DNA of 47,340 bases from Actinomycetes bacterium (GCA_023426375.1 JAFAAV010000052.1:1-47340), one strand, 5' to 3'; positions 24,654 to 33,205 are shown, numbered from the stretch's first letter. Program-made: numbers and translations. Notes: generated by a model from the sequence alone, not told the origin.

Positions 24654-25222
24654 TGAGCGAAACGACCGAAACCAAGATGACCCCGCGGTTCAAGACTAAG
24701 TACCAGGAAACCGTTGCGCCGGCACTCCAGGAAGAGTTCGGTTACTCGAACGTCATGGAACTGCCCCGCATCACCAAGGTTGTCGTGAACATGGGTCTGG
24801 GCGAGGCAGCCAAGGATTCCAAGCTGGTGGATTCCGCCATCAAGGACCTGACCGCCATCACCGGCCAGAAGCCCGTGGTCAACCGTGCCAAGAAGTCCAT
24901 CGCACAGTTCAAGCTGCGCGAAGGTATGCCCATCGGCGCTCACGTCACCATGCGTGGCGATCGCATGTGGGAATTCCTGGACCGTCTGGTCACGCTGGCC
25001 CTGCCGCGTATTCGTGACTTCCGTGGATTGTCCGACCGTCACTTCGACGGCAACGGCAACTACACCTTCGGTTTGACGGAACAGTCCATGTTCCACGAAA
25101 TCGACCAGGACCGGATCGACCGTGTGCGCGGTATGGACATCACCGTGGTGACCACCGCAAAGACTGACGACGAGGGTCGTGCGCTACTCAAGGCGCTCGG
25201 CTTCCCGTTCAAGACCAACTAA
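24653..25222 (+). CDS. rplE: 50S ribosomal protein L5
   Basis: A 5S rRNA-binding protein of 189 residues. ATG 24653 is preferred over the adjacent GTG 24650 because AAGGA at 24642-24646 is better spaced. MTPRFKTKYQETVAPAL and KSIAQFKLREGMPIG are typical. No rpsN (S14) follows, unlike E. coli and many other bacteria; the next gene is rpsH. Confidence 0.97.
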   Translation: MSETTETKMTPRFKTKYQETVAPALQEEFGYSNVMELPRITKVVVNMGLGEAAKDSKLVDSAIKDLTAITGQKPVVNRAKKSIAQFKLREGMPIGAHVTMRGDRMWEFLDRLVTLALPRIRDFRGLSDRHFDGNGNYTFGLTEQSMFHEIDQDRIDRVRGMDITVVTTAKTDDEGRALLKALGFPFKTN

Positions 25223-25240
25223 TTCCCGCGACGTCAGAGG

Positions 25241-25266
25241 TCCCGACTGGCTGTAACCGGTCGGGA
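25241..25266 (+). other. rplE-rpsH intercistronic hairpin
   Basis: TCCCGACTGG (25241-25250) pairs with CCGGTCGGGA (25257-25266) with one G-T pair and a six-base loop. It lies just before the rpsH ribosome binding site, in the place where rpsN would normally be. It might act in translational control, but no protein-binding signature could be verified. Confidence 0.5.
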
Positions 25267-25297
25267 AACCGTGACGAGGAAGGGCATGTGCCCAAAC

Positions 25298-25696
25298 ATG
25301 ACAATGACAGATCCTGTCGCAGACATGCTGACGCGTCTGCGTAATGCGAACTCCGCATACCACGACACCGTGAGCATGCCGTACTCCAAGCTGAAGGCTC
25401 GGGTTGCGGACATCCTCAAGGCCGAGGGTTACATCGCGGACTGGAGTGAGGAGCCGGCCAAGGTCGGTAAGACCCTCATCCTGTCCCTGAAGTTCGGCCC
25501 CAACCGTGAGCGCTCCATTGCTGGCGTTCGCCGTATCTCCAAGCCGGGTTTGCGCGTTTACGCGAAGTCCACCAACCTGCCGAAGGTTCTCGGCGGCATG
25601 GGCATCGCGATCCTCTCCACCTCTTCGGGTCTGCTGACTGACAAGCAGGCCGGCAAGAAGGGCGTGGGCGGGGAAGTCCTCGCGTACGTCTGGTAA
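25298..25696 (+). CDS. rpsH: 30S ribosomal protein S8
   Basis: A 132-residue S8, a central 16S rRNA binder and the spc repressor in E. coli. I place the start at ATG 25298 (MTMTDPVADMLTRLRNANS), the family start. GAGGAAGGG at 25276-25284 is better spaced for the in-frame ATG 25286, which would add four residues, so the exact start is uncertain. The C-terminus GGEVLAYVW is complete. Confidence 0.96.
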   Translation: MTMTDPVADMLTRLRNANSAYHDTVSMPYSKLKARVADILKAEGYIADWSEEPAKVGKTLILSLKFGPNRERSIAGVRRISKPGLRVYAKSTNLPKVLGGMGIAILSTSSGLLTDKQAGKKGVGGEVLAYVW

Positions 25697-25728
25697 TCGG
25701 TAGCACAGAACAAAGAAAGGAAGAGAAC

Positions 25729-26265
25729 ATGTCACGTATTGGACGTCTCCCGATCTCTGTGCCCGCCGGTGTGGAGGTTGCTGTGGACGGTTCCGTGGTG
25801 AAGGTCAAGGGCCCCAAGGGCGAATTGACTCACACCGTGGCCGCTCCCATCACCGTGGTTGTTGAAGACGGCACCGTTCAGGTTGCCCGCCCCAACGATG
25901 AGCGCGAGTCCCGCGCTCTGCACGGTTTGACTCGTACCCTGATCTCCAACATGGTCCAGGGTGTCTCCGAGGGTTACAGCAAGCAGCTGGAAATCGTCGG
26001 AACCGGTTACCGCGTGCAGGCCAAGGGCGCCAATCTGGAGTTCGCTCTGGGCTACAGCCACCCTGTCCCGTTCGAGGCTCCGGACGGCATCACGCTGTCC
26101 GTTGAAGGTTCGAACAAGGTCACCGTCGCCGGTATCGACAAGCAGCAGGTTGGCCAGGTTGCCGCAAAGATCCGCAAGCTGCGTCTGCCCGACCCCTACA
26201 AGGGCAAGGGCGTGCGTTACGCCGGCGAGCAGATCCGCCGCAAGGCCGGAAAGGCTGGTAAGTAA
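25729..26265 (+). CDS. rplF: 50S ribosomal protein L6
   Basis: A 178-residue L6 near the GTPase-associated centre. It opens MSRIGRLPISVPAGV and the C-terminal signature PDPYKGKGVRYAGEQIRRKAGK is present. AAAGGAAG precedes ATG 25729. It is followed by rplR after two bases. Confidence 0.98.
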   Translation: MSRIGRLPISVPAGVEVAVDGSVVKVKGPKGELTHTVAAPITVVVEDGTVQVARPNDERESRALHGLTRTLISNMVQGVSEGYSKQLEIVGTGYRVQAKGANLEFALGYSHPVPFEAPDGITLSVEGSNKVTVAGIDKQQVGQVAAKIRKLRLPDPYKGKGVRYAGEQIRRKAGKAGK

Positions 26266-26267
26266 TC

Positions 26268-26639
26268 ATGGCTCTCGTAATCAAGGGCAAGTCGAAGTCC
26301 GCTCAGCGCGCACGTCGTCACCGCCGCGTACGCAAGTACGTTTCCGGTACCGCACTGCGTCCCCGTCTCGTAGTGACCCGTTCCGCGCGTCACATGGTCG
26401 CCCAGGTGATCGACGACGACAAGGGTGTAACCCTGGCGTCCGCTTCCACCATGGAAGCTGACCTGCGGGCCGCCTCGGAGGACAAAACCGCCAAGGCCAA
26501 GCGTGTCGGCGAACTCGTTGCCGAACGCGCCAAGGCTGCCGGGATCGAAACCGTTGTGTTCGACCGTGGCGGTAACAAGTACCACGGCCGTGTGGCCGCG
26601 GTGGCCGATGGTGCCCGTGAAGGAGGTCTGGCGCTGTGA
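26268..26639 (+). CDS. rplR: 50S ribosomal protein L18
   Basis: A 5S rRNA-binding protein of 123 residues. The basic N-terminus (KGKSKSAQRARRHRRVRKYV) and FDRGGNKYHGRVAAVADGAREGGL are diagnostic. Its stop overlaps the GTG of rpsE. Confidence 0.98.
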   Translation: MALVIKGKSKSAQRARRHRRVRKYVSGTALRPRLVVTRSARHMVAQVIDDDKGVTLASASTMEADLRAASEDKTAKAKRVGELVAERAKAAGIETVVFDRGGNKYHGRVAAVADGAREGGLAL

Positions 26640-27361
26640 GCGAGCAGAACAATGAGAAGGAAACCAAGGTGAGCGAAGCCACCAACGCTTCCAACGAAGC
26701 TACTGAGGCTCAGCAGGGAACCGAGGACAACCGCGGTGGCCGCGGCGGTCGCGGTAACCGCAACGAGCGCGGTGGCCGTGGTGAACGCGGCGGTCGCAAC
26801 GAGCGTGGCGGCCGTGGTGGCCGTGGCGGTCGCGAGGAAGAGAAGGACAAGTTCCTCGAGCGCGTCGTGACCATCAACCGTGTCTCCAAGGTGGTCAAGG
26901 GTGGCCGCCGCTTCAGCTTCACCGCCCTCGTGGTGGTTGGCGACGGCAACGGCATGGTTGGCGTGGGCTACGGCAAGGCCAAGGAAGTTCCCGCTGCCAT
27001 CTCCAAGGGCGTCGAGGAAGCCAAGAAGAATTTCTTCCGGGTTCCTCGCGTGGAAGAGCGCACCATTCCGCACCGCGTGCAGGGCGAAGCCGCTGCCGGT
27101 GTCGTGATGCTGCGTCCGGCCACCCCGGGTACCGGTGTTATCGCCGGTGGTCCGGTGCGTGCCGTACTCGAGTGCGCGGGCATCCACGACGTGCTGTCCA
27201 AGTCCTTGGGTTCGTCCAACCAGATCAACATCGTGCACGCAACCATCGAGGCCCTGCGTATGCTCGAAGAGCCTGCTTCCGTGGCTGCCCGTCGTGGCCT
27301 GCCCATGGACGAGGTTGTTCCGGCCCCGCTGCTGCGCGATATCCAGAAGGCAGGTGCCTGA
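26636..27361 (+). CDS. rpsE: 30S ribosomal protein S5 with long RGG-repeat N-terminus
   Basis: S5 (decoding fidelity, mRNA entry) has 241 residues here, against about 166 in E. coli. The normal S5 begins around residue 70 (DKFLERVVTINRVSKVVKGGRRFS). Residues 1-30 are acidic and polar. Residues 31-67 are a repeat of Arg-Gly-Gly units (NRGGRGGRGNRNERGGRGER and continuing), the composition of RNA-binding disordered RGG boxes. GTG 26636 overlaps rplR by 4 bases. An in-frame GTG at about residue 12 would still include the repeat. The codons in the repeat vary (cgt/cgc, ggt/ggc), so selection on the protein is likely. Confidence 0.96.
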   Translation: MSEQNNEKETKVSEATNASNEATEAQQGTEDNRGGRGGRGNRNERGGRGERGGRNERGGRGGRGGREEEKDKFLERVVTINRVSKVVKGGRRFSFTALVVVGDGNGMVGVGYGKAKEVPAAISKGVEEAKKNFFRVPRVEERTIPHRVQGEAAAGVVMLRPATPGTGVIAGGPVRAVLECAGIHDVLSKSLGSSNQINIVHATIEALRMLEEPASVAARRGLPMDEVVPAPLLRDIQKAGA

Positions 27362-27570
27362 TGAACGGAAAGCGCATTCAGGCCGACGGTGCAAACCTGC
27401 GTATCAAGCAGATCCGCTCCGTGGTCGGTCAGAAGCAGAACATGCGCGACACCCTGCGTTCCCTCGGTTTGAAGAAGCCGGGCAACGTGGTGGAGCGCAA
27501 GGCCGATGCAGCGACCGCGGGCATGATCAATACCGTGTCGCATCTCGTAGAGGTTGAGGAGGCCGAGTGA
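27361..27570 (+). CDS. rpmD: 50S ribosomal protein L30
   Basis: A 69-residue L30, slightly longer than the usual 60 because of an acidic C-terminus. The core IKQIRSVVGQKQNMRDTLRS is diagnostic. ATG 27361 shares one base with the rpsE stop; the longer upstream frame is out of keeping with the family. Confidence 0.97.
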   Translation: MNGKRIQADGANLRIKQIRSVVGQKQNMRDTLRSLGLKKPGNVVERKADAATAGMINTVSHLVEVEEAE

Positions 27571-27572
27571 CC

Positions 27573-28043
27573 ATGGCTGAAAACACTGGGAGCAAGAAGC
27601 AGCACGCTCTGAAGGTTCACCACCTGCGTCCGGCCCCCGGATCTCACCAGTCCAAGACCCGTGTGGGTCGTGGTGAGGCTTCGAAGGGTAAGACTGCCGG
27701 TCGCGGTACCAAGGGCACCAAGGCGCGTTACCAGGTGAAGGCCGGTTTCGCCGGCGGTCAGCTGCCGTTGCACATGCGTCTGCCCAAGCTGCGTGGTTTC
27801 AGGAACCCGTTCCGCGTGGAGTACCAGGTTGTGAACCTGGATCGTCTGGGCGAGCTGTTCCCCGAGGGCGGCACGATCGGTATCTCCGATCTCGTTGCCA
27901 AGGGTGCAGTGCGCAAGAACCAGCCGGTCAAGGTTCTGGGCACCGGAGAGATCTCCGTTGCACTGAACATCACCGCGGACAAGTTCTCTGCCTCCGCGGC
28001 TGAGAAGATCGCAGCTGCCGGCGGTTCCACGCAGACCGCGTGA
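27573..28043 (+). CDS. rplO: 50S ribosomal protein L15
   Basis: A 156-residue L15, a late-assembly organiser of the 50S. ATG 27573 is chosen over the in-frame GTG 27567 because GAGGAGG (27556-27562) is then properly spaced. Gly-rich KTRVGRGEASKGKTAGRGTKGTKAR-type N-terminus and LPLHMRLPKLRGF follow. It is the last spc gene before a strong terminator. Confidence 0.97.
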   Translation: MAENTGSKKQHALKVHHLRPAPGSHQSKTRVGRGEASKGKTAGRGTKGTKARYQVKAGFAGGQLPLHMRLPKLRGFRNPFRVEYQVVNLDRLGELFPEGGTIGISDLVAKGAVRKNQPVKVLGTGEISVALNITADKFSASAAEKIAAAGGSTQTA

Positions 28044-28086
28044 GACCGTAAGCAGTAATCGGTTGTAGGGTGTAACCCTGAACTGA

Positions 28087-28132
28087 AGCGGGCCCCGTGC
28101 CGTATTGTCGGCACGGGGCCCGCTGCTTTTTA
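28087..28132 (+). terminator. spc operon terminator
   Basis: A perfect 16-bp stem (28087-28102 with 28109-28124), a TATTGT loop and then GCTTTTTA. It is a textbook intrinsic terminator that separates rplO from secY. Confidence 0.95.
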
Positions 28133-28180
28133 TCAGGGTGTTGGTGCTCACCTCGCGCGTGAGCGGGCAGCATCCTTCGC

Positions 28181-28186
28181 TAGACT
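28181..28186 (+). promoter_or_regulatory. secY -10 candidate
   Basis: TAGACT, identical to the tuf and coaA -10 candidates, would start transcription near 28193, 47 bases before the gene. No convincing -35 was seen. Confidence 0.35.
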
Positions 28187-28239
28187 TGCCCGGGGTCGGG
28201 ACCGGCCGGGCCAATACTGAAGTTTTTGGAGGAGGACCT

Positions 28240-29553
28240 GTGCTCAGTGCTTTCGCACGGGCGTTCACAACGCCGGAACTGCGCAACAAGCTGCTGTTCA
28301 CCCTCGGGATCATCGTGATCTACAGGTTGGGCACTTTCATCCCCGCGCCTGGCGTGGACTACGGCAACGTGCAGCAGTGTCTCGCACTGGGTAACACCAC
28401 CGGCGGCGTGTACGACTTGGTCAACCTGTTCAGCGGTGGTGCACTCCTGCAGCTGTCCATCTTCGCCCTGGGCGTGATGCCCTACATCACGGCGAGCATC
28501 ATTGTTCAGCTGCTGCGCGTGGTCATTCCTCGATTCCAGGAACTCCACGAAGAGGGTGCTCAGGGGCAGACCAAACTGACCCAGTACACCCGTTATCTGA
28601 CGATCGGGTTGGCCGCACTGAACGCGACCACTGTGGTCTCGCTGGCCCGCTCCGGTTCACTGTTGGGTGACTGCCCCCTGCCGATCATCCCGGACGATTC
28701 CCTGATGATCCTGGTCATCATGATCATCACGATGACCGCTGGCACCACTCTGATCATGTGGCTGGGCGAGCGCATCACCGATAAGGGTGTCGGCAACGGT
28801 ATGTCCCTGCTGATCTTCACCTCGATCGCCGCAACCTTCCCGTCCGCACTGGGCGACATCCTGCGTACCCGTGGCTGGGGCCTGTTCCTCGCCGTGTGTG
28901 CCGTTGGCCTGGTGGTCATCACGTGCGTGGTGTTCGTCGAACAGTCGCAGCGCCGGATTCCGGTGCAATACGCCAAGCGCATGGTGGGCCGCCGCACGAT
29001 CGGTGGCACGAGCACTTACATCCCGCTCAAGGTCAACATGGCCGGCGTGATCCCCATCATCTTCGCTTCGTCGATGCTCATGCTGCCGTCCATGATCGCG
29101 CAGTTCGGCATGCCCAACGACGGTTCCCCGGTGCCGGGCTGGGTCAACTGGATCAACACGTACCTGACCTCGGGCGACCACCCGGTCTACATGGTCACCT
29201 ACTTCCTGATGATCGTGGCGTTCACGTACTTCTACGTGTCCATCACGTTCAACCCGGAAGAGGTCTCCAACAACATGAAGCGCTACGGCGGCTTCATCCC
29301 GGGCATCCGCGCAGGACGCCCCACGGAGAACTACCTGCGCTACGTGCTGTCCCGCATCACGCTTCCCGGAGCCTTGTACCTGGGCATCGTTTCCATGATT
29401 CCCCTGATCGCCCTGGTGTTGTTCAACGCGAACCAGAATTTCCCGTTCGGTGGCCCCTCGCTGCTGATCATGGTGGGCGTGGGTCTGGACACCGTGAAGC
29501 AGATCGACGCGCAACTGCAGCAGCGCCACTACGAGGGGTTGTTGCGCAAGTAG
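28240..29553 (+). CDS. secY: Protein translocase subunit SecY
   Basis: The channel subunit of the Sec translocon, 437 residues, with ten predicted membrane helices. The plug and first helix region follow MLSAFARAFTTPELRNKLLFTLG. YRLGTFIPAPGVD, GGALLQLSIFALGVMPYI and GFIPGIRAGRPTENYL are conserved loops. The start is GTG 28240 behind GGAGGAGG. The 45 upstream in-frame residues would run through the rplO terminator and are rejected. It is transcribed apart from spc. Confidence 0.97.
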   Translation: MLSAFARAFTTPELRNKLLFTLGIIVIYRLGTFIPAPGVDYGNVQQCLALGNTTGGVYDLVNLFSGGALLQLSIFALGVMPYITASIIVQLLRVVIPRFQELHEEGAQGQTKLTQYTRYLTIGLAALNATTVVSLARSGSLLGDCPLPIIPDDSLMILVIMIITMTAGTTLIMWLGERITDKGVGNGMSLLIFTSIAATFPSALGDILRTRGWGLFLAVCAVGLVVITCVVFVEQSQRRIPVQYAKRMVGRRTIGGTSTYIPLKVNMAGVIPIIFASSMLMLPSMIAQFGMPNDGSPVPGWVNWINTYLTSGDHPVYMVTYFLMIVAFTYFYVSITFNPEEVSNNMKRYGGFIPGIRAGRPTENYLRYVLSRITLPGALYLGIVSMIPLIALVLFNANQNFPFGGPSLLIMVGVGLDTVKQIDAQLQQRHYEGLLRK

Positions 29554-29610
29554 TTGTCCACCAACTCCCACGGATCGGTGCGATCCGCCCCGCTCGCGCG
29601 CGGGAGCCAG

Positions 29611-29616
29611 TAAAGT
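29611..29616 (+). promoter_or_regulatory. adk -10 candidate
   Basis: TAAAGT in the secY-adk gap would give a start near 29624 and a short leader with AAGGAGA ahead of adk. No clear -35 was found. Confidence 0.3.
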
Positions 29617-29652
29617 GGTGGGGGACCAGAGAAGTTCGTGCAAGGAGAAACC

Positions 29653-30219
29653 ATGACCCGTATGTTGATCATCGGACCGCCAGGCGCTGGCAAGGGCACG
29701 CAGGCGGCTCGCATCTGTGAACGGTTGAACGTTCCTGCGATCTCCACCGGGGACATTTTCCGAGCGAACATCAAAGAACAGACCGAGCTCGGCAAGGAAG
29801 CCCAGCGTTACACTGACGCGGGCAATCTGGTGCCGGACTCCGTGACCAACTCCATGGTCCGCGATCGTTTGGCTCAGAATGACGTGGACAACGGTTTTCT
29901 GCTGGACGGTTACCCGCGCACCGTGGCCCAGGTCGAGGAGCTGGATGCGATCCTGGAGGCCAATGGCACCCACCTGGATGTCGTGCTGCTGCTGACCGCG
30001 GACAACGACGAACTCGTCAAGCGTCTGCTGGGCCGTGCACAGGAGCAGGGCCGCACCGATGACACGGAAGATGTCATCCGACACCGTCTGGATGTGTACG
30101 ACCAGCAGACCGCTCCGGTCGTGGGCGTGTACGAGAAGCGCGGGATCGTCACCGAGGTTGACGGCCTGGGCGACATCGATGAGGTCACCGAGCGCATCAT
30201 GGCGGCGCTGGCCAGCTGA
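29653..30219 (+). CDS. adk: Adenylate kinase
   Basis: Adenylate kinase (AMP + ATP to 2 ADP), 188 residues from ATG 29653 behind CAAGGAGAAA. The P-loop GPPGAGKGT is at residues 8-16 and LLDGYPRT is present. It is the short actinobacterial form, with a brief LID and no zinc cysteines. It is encoded between secY and map, as in most bacteria. Confidence 0.97.
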   Translation: MTRMLIIGPPGAGKGTQAARICERLNVPAISTGDIFRANIKEQTELGKEAQRYTDAGNLVPDSVTNSMVRDRLAQNDVDNGFLLDGYPRTVAQVEELDAILEANGTHLDVVLLLTADNDELVKRLLGRAQEQGRTDDTEDVIRHRLDVYDQQTAPVVGVYEKRGIVTEVDGLGDIDEVTERIMAALAS

Positions 30220-30253
30220 AATGCGATCTCGCTGAGATAAGAATTTGGGTGTG

Positions 30254-30292
30254 AGCCCTCGGAACGGCGCCGTACAGCGTGTTCCGAGGGCT
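30254..30292 (+). terminator. adk terminator hairpin
   Basis: A perfect 12-bp stem AGCCCTCGGAAC (30254-30265) with GTTCCGAGGGCT (30281-30292) around a 15-base loop. It has no long T tract, so termination may be partial before map. Confidence 0.7.
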
Positions 30293-30335
30293 TAGCCGTT
30301 GAAGGAACTCACCACTACGAAGGGAAGCGCGCACC

Positions 30336-31169
30336 GTGTTTGGTCGCCGCAAGGTAGAACTGAAGTCCGATGCCCAGCTCGCGCTCATGTCTCGAGCCGG
30401 GGTGGTGACCTCGCGCGCGCTCGACGCCGCCGTGGCCGCAGCCGTTCCTGGGGCCACCACTGCTGATGTAGACCAGGCCTTCCGGGACGTGCTGGCCGCC
30501 AACAACGCCGAGTCCAACTTCTTGGGTTATTACGGCTATCCGGCAACGGTGTGCGTTTCCGTCAACGACCGGGTTGTTCACGGCATCCCCGGTGACCAGG
30601 TGTTGGCGGACGGTGACATCGTCTCCATTGACGGCGGGGCCATCGTGGACGGTTGGCACGGCGACTCGGCCCGCACCGTTCTGGTGGGGGAGAACCACGA
30701 CCCAGCGGACGTCGAGCTGTCTACGGTGACTCGCGCAGCCATGTGGCGCGGCATCGCAGCCATGGCCACAGGCACCCACGTGGGTGACATCGGCCAGGCC
30801 GTGGAGGACTATGTTCACGGAGTGACTGGGCAGCGTCTGGGGATCCTCGAGGATTACGTGGGTCACGGCATCGGCACCGCCATGCACATGGCCCCTGATG
30901 TTCCCAACTACGCCGTGCGCAATCGCGGACCTCGGCTCGTCCCGGGAATGGCACTTGCCATCGAACCGATGCTGGTGCGTGGTGGAATCGAAACCAAGGT
31001 CCTGGAGGATGACTGGACCGTAGTGACCGTGGACGGTTCCAACGCGAGCCAGTGGGAGCACAGCGTGTGCCTGCACTCCAAGGGCCTGTGGGTCCTCACC
31101 GCCGAAGACGGCGGCGCATCCGAACTCGAACCACTGGGCGTTCATCCCGTCCCGATAGCTGCATCCTGA
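30336..31169 (+). CDS. map: Methionine aminopeptidase type I
   Basis: Removes the initiator Met from nascent proteins. It has 277 residues. The five metal ligands are visible as Asp99, Asp110, His177, Glu210 and Glu241; His82 in VVHGIP is the substrate-contacting residue. It starts at GTG 30336 behind GAAGGGAAG. There is no N-terminal zinc or SH3-type extension. Confidence 0.96.
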   Translation: MFGRRKVELKSDAQLALMSRAGVVTSRALDAAVAAAVPGATTADVDQAFRDVLAANNAESNFLGYYGYPATVCVSVNDRVVHGIPGDQVLADGDIVSIDGGAIVDGWHGDSARTVLVGENHDPADVELSTVTRAAMWRGIAAMATGTHVGDIGQAVEDYVHGVTGQRLGILEDYVGHGIGTAMHMAPDVPNYAVRNRGPRLVPGMALAIEPMLVRGGIETKVLEDDWTVVTVDGSNASQWEHSVCLHSKGLWVLTAEDGGASELEPLGVHPVPIAAS

Positions 31170-31206
31170 ACCGCACGCGCGGTACGCACGAGCGAAAGGA
31201 CCTGAC

Positions 31207-32352
31207 ATGGCCACCGACGTAGAGATCACCCAGCGACCGAAACCCGGTCAGCTCGTCTTCAAGCCCGCTCGCCGGGGCAAACCCCCGCAGCACCTGGCGG
31301 ACCTGGACCTGGCCGGACGGAAGAAGATGCTGCAGGACGCAGGTTACCCGGCTTTCCGTGCGGCGCAGTTGTCCAAGCACTACTTCGAGCGTTTCGAAAC
31401 CGATCCGGAGAAGATGACGGACCTGCCGGCGGGGCAGCGCGAGGAGTTGGTGAGCGCGGCCATGCCGCCGCTGTTGACCACGGTCAAGAACCTCAAGGCG
31501 GACCAGGGCATGACGGTCAAGTCCGTCCACCGCTTGTTCGACGGCGCCATGGTCGAGTCCGTGCTCATGCGCTACAGCAAGCGGGTCACCATGTGCATCT
31601 CGTCTCAAGCCGGCTGCGGCATGAACTGCCCGTTCTGCGCCACAGGTCAGGCCGGTCTGACCCGTAACCTCTCCGCCGCGGAGATCGTCGACCAGGTCGT
31701 GCAAGGCATCCGTGCATTGCGCGACGGTGTGGTGGGCCCCGCGGAGGAAGCACCCCTGCGTGTGTCCAACATCGTGTTCATGGGAATGGGGGAGGCCCTG
31801 GCGAACTACAAGGCCACCATGGGGGCGGTGCACCGTTTGATCGATCCCTCCCCGGAAGGCCTGGGCCTGTCCGCACGAGGACTGACCATGTCCACGGTGG
31901 GCCTGGTTCCGGGCATGCGGAAGTTCACACAGGAGAAGCTGCCCATCACCCTGGCGCTGTCACTGCACGCCCCGGACGATGAGCTGCGCGACGAGTTGAT
32001 TCCGGTCAACAACCGCTGGAAGGTGGATGAGGCCCTTGACGCCGCACGCGAGTACTACGACGCCACTGGCCGCCGAGTCTCCATTGAGTACGCCCTGATC
32101 CGAGACATGAACGACCAGGGCTGGCGCGCGGATCTGCTGGGGGAGAAGCTCAACAAGCGCGGCGCCGGTTGGGTGCACGTGAACCCCATTCCGCTGAACC
32201 CCACCCCGGGGTCCAAATGGACTGCGTCTCGGCCCGGTGTCGAGCAGAATTTCGTGGAGCGCCTGCGCGCCCACGGCATCCCCACCACGGTGCGCGACAC
32301 GCGCGGTTCGGACATCGACGGCGCGTGCGGCCAGCTGGCCGCGGACGTCTAG
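31207..32352 (+). CDS. rlmN: Dual-specificity 23S rRNA/tRNA adenine C2 methyltransferase RlmN
   Basis: A radical-SAM enzyme that methylates A2503 of 23S rRNA and A37 of some tRNAs. It has 381 residues. The 4Fe-4S ligands are Cys137, Cys141 and Cys144 (CGMNCPFC). Cys130 and Cys374 (near DIDGACGQL) correspond to the catalytic cysteine pair. GMGEALANY is the SAM-side motif. GAAAGGACC precedes ATG 31207. Lying between map and infA is not its usual neighbourhood, which is often near frr/cdsA in actinobacteria. Confidence 0.96.
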   Translation: MATDVEITQRPKPGQLVFKPARRGKPPQHLADLDLAGRKKMLQDAGYPAFRAAQLSKHYFERFETDPEKMTDLPAGQREELVSAAMPPLLTTVKNLKADQGMTVKSVHRLFDGAMVESVLMRYSKRVTMCISSQAGCGMNCPFCATGQAGLTRNLSAAEIVDQVVQGIRALRDGVVGPAEEAPLRVSNIVFMGMGEALANYKATMGAVHRLIDPSPEGLGLSARGLTMSTVGLVPGMRKFTQEKLPITLALSLHAPDDELRDELIPVNNRWKVDEALDAAREYYDATGRRVSIEYALIRDMNDQGWRADLLGEKLNKRGAGWVHVNPIPLNPTPGSKWTASRPGVEQNFVERLRAHGIPTTVRDTRGSDIDGACGQLAADV

Positions 32353-32424
32353 GCCTGGGAGCGGCGTCGTCGTCCGTCTCCACCCGTCGTGAAGGTGGCG
32401 GGTAGCTCATTACCCGTTACCGGA

Positions 32425-32453
32425 TTGCATATCAAGTCTCAACCGCGTAGAGT
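32425..32453 (+). promoter_or_regulatory. infA operon promoter
   Basis: TTGCAT (32425-32430), a 17-base spacer and TAGAGT (32448-32453). The start near 32460 yields a leader of about 158 nt, containing palindrome GACCGCGGTC (32539-32548) and a hairpin GTCCGG/CCGGAC (32575-32594) just ahead of the ribosome binding site. Confidence 0.65.
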
Positions 32454-32617
32454 ATTGCGTTGGTTGTCTGTGCTCGCTCCGCTGAGCCCTGCCCGTCCAC
32501 TAATCCACCCCCAAGCTTGCGCCGAAGGGGAGAGTTGTGACCGCGGTCAGCCGGTGGAGAGAGTCCTGTAAACCGTCCGGATAGATAACCGGACCCCTCG
32601 AAAAGTTAGCGGAGGAT

Positions 32618-32839
32618 ATGGCCAAGAAAGACGGAGTCATCGAGATCGAAGGCACTGTGGTCGAGGCTCTGCCCAACGCGTCGTTCCGTGTTGAGCTGAA
32701 CAACGGTCACAAGGTGCTCGCCCACATCTCTGGGAAAATGCGCCAACACTACATCCGAATCCTTCCTGAGGACCGGGTTGTGGTGGAGCTGAGCCCGTAT
32801 GACCTAACCCGAGGCCGGATCGTCTACCGCTACAAGTAG
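32618..32839 (+). CDS. infA: Translation initiation factor IF-1
   Basis: A 73-residue OB-fold factor that occupies the A site during initiation. It is full length (MAKKDGVIEIEGTVVEALPN ... RGRIVYRYK). GCGGAGGA is unusually close to ATG 32618. It heads the infA-rpmJ-rpsM-rpsK run. Confidence 0.98.
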   Translation: MAKKDGVIEIEGTVVEALPNASFRVELNNGHKVLAHISGKMRQHYIRILPEDRVVVELSPYDLTRGRIVYRYK

Positions 32840-32856
32840 AAATTCGCGGCACCACG

Positions 32857-32890
32857 CACCGCGCAGATCCTTGTGATCTGCGGGGTGTTT
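32857..32890 (+). terminator. infA-rpmJ attenuating hairpin
   Basis: CACC+CGCAGATC (32857-32869) pairs with GATCTGCG+GGTG (32875-32887), with one G/G mismatch and a five-base loop, followed by TTT. It probably makes only part of the transcripts continue into rpmJ-rpsM-rpsK. Confidence 0.65.
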
Positions 32891-32929
32891 GCTGCGTTAT
32901 TCACCACCACTAGTACGCGAAGGAATGCG

Positions 32930-33043
32930 ATGAAGGTCCAACCGAGCGTCAAGCAGATCTGCGACAACTGCAAGGTGATTCGCCGTAATGGCCGAGTCAT
33001 GGTGATCTGCTCGAACCCCAGGCACAAACAGCGCCAGGGCTGA
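32930..33043 (+). CDS. rpmJ: 50S ribosomal protein L36 (zinc-binding form)
   Basis: A 37-residue L36 (MKVQPSVKQICDNCKVIRRN ... RHKQRQG). The zinc ligands are Cys11, Cys14 and Cys27 with the following His (NPRHK), so this is the C+ form. CGAAGGAA precedes ATG 32930. It is too small for most gene finders but certain by sequence. Confidence 0.97.
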   Translation: MKVQPSVKQICDNCKVIRRNGRVMVICSNPRHKQRQG

Positions 33044-33205
33044 CGGGAGCGCTCCCGCCCCACGCAAGTGGATTGACAGAACGGATACTGCAGCCAGCAC
33101 CGCTCGGTGCGGCAACCCCCGGTACGGAGGCCGGAGACCGAACGAAACACGTTGTTCGGGACGCAGTGTTCAAGACCTCCGGACAGTACAAGGAGAACCG
33201 CCAAT

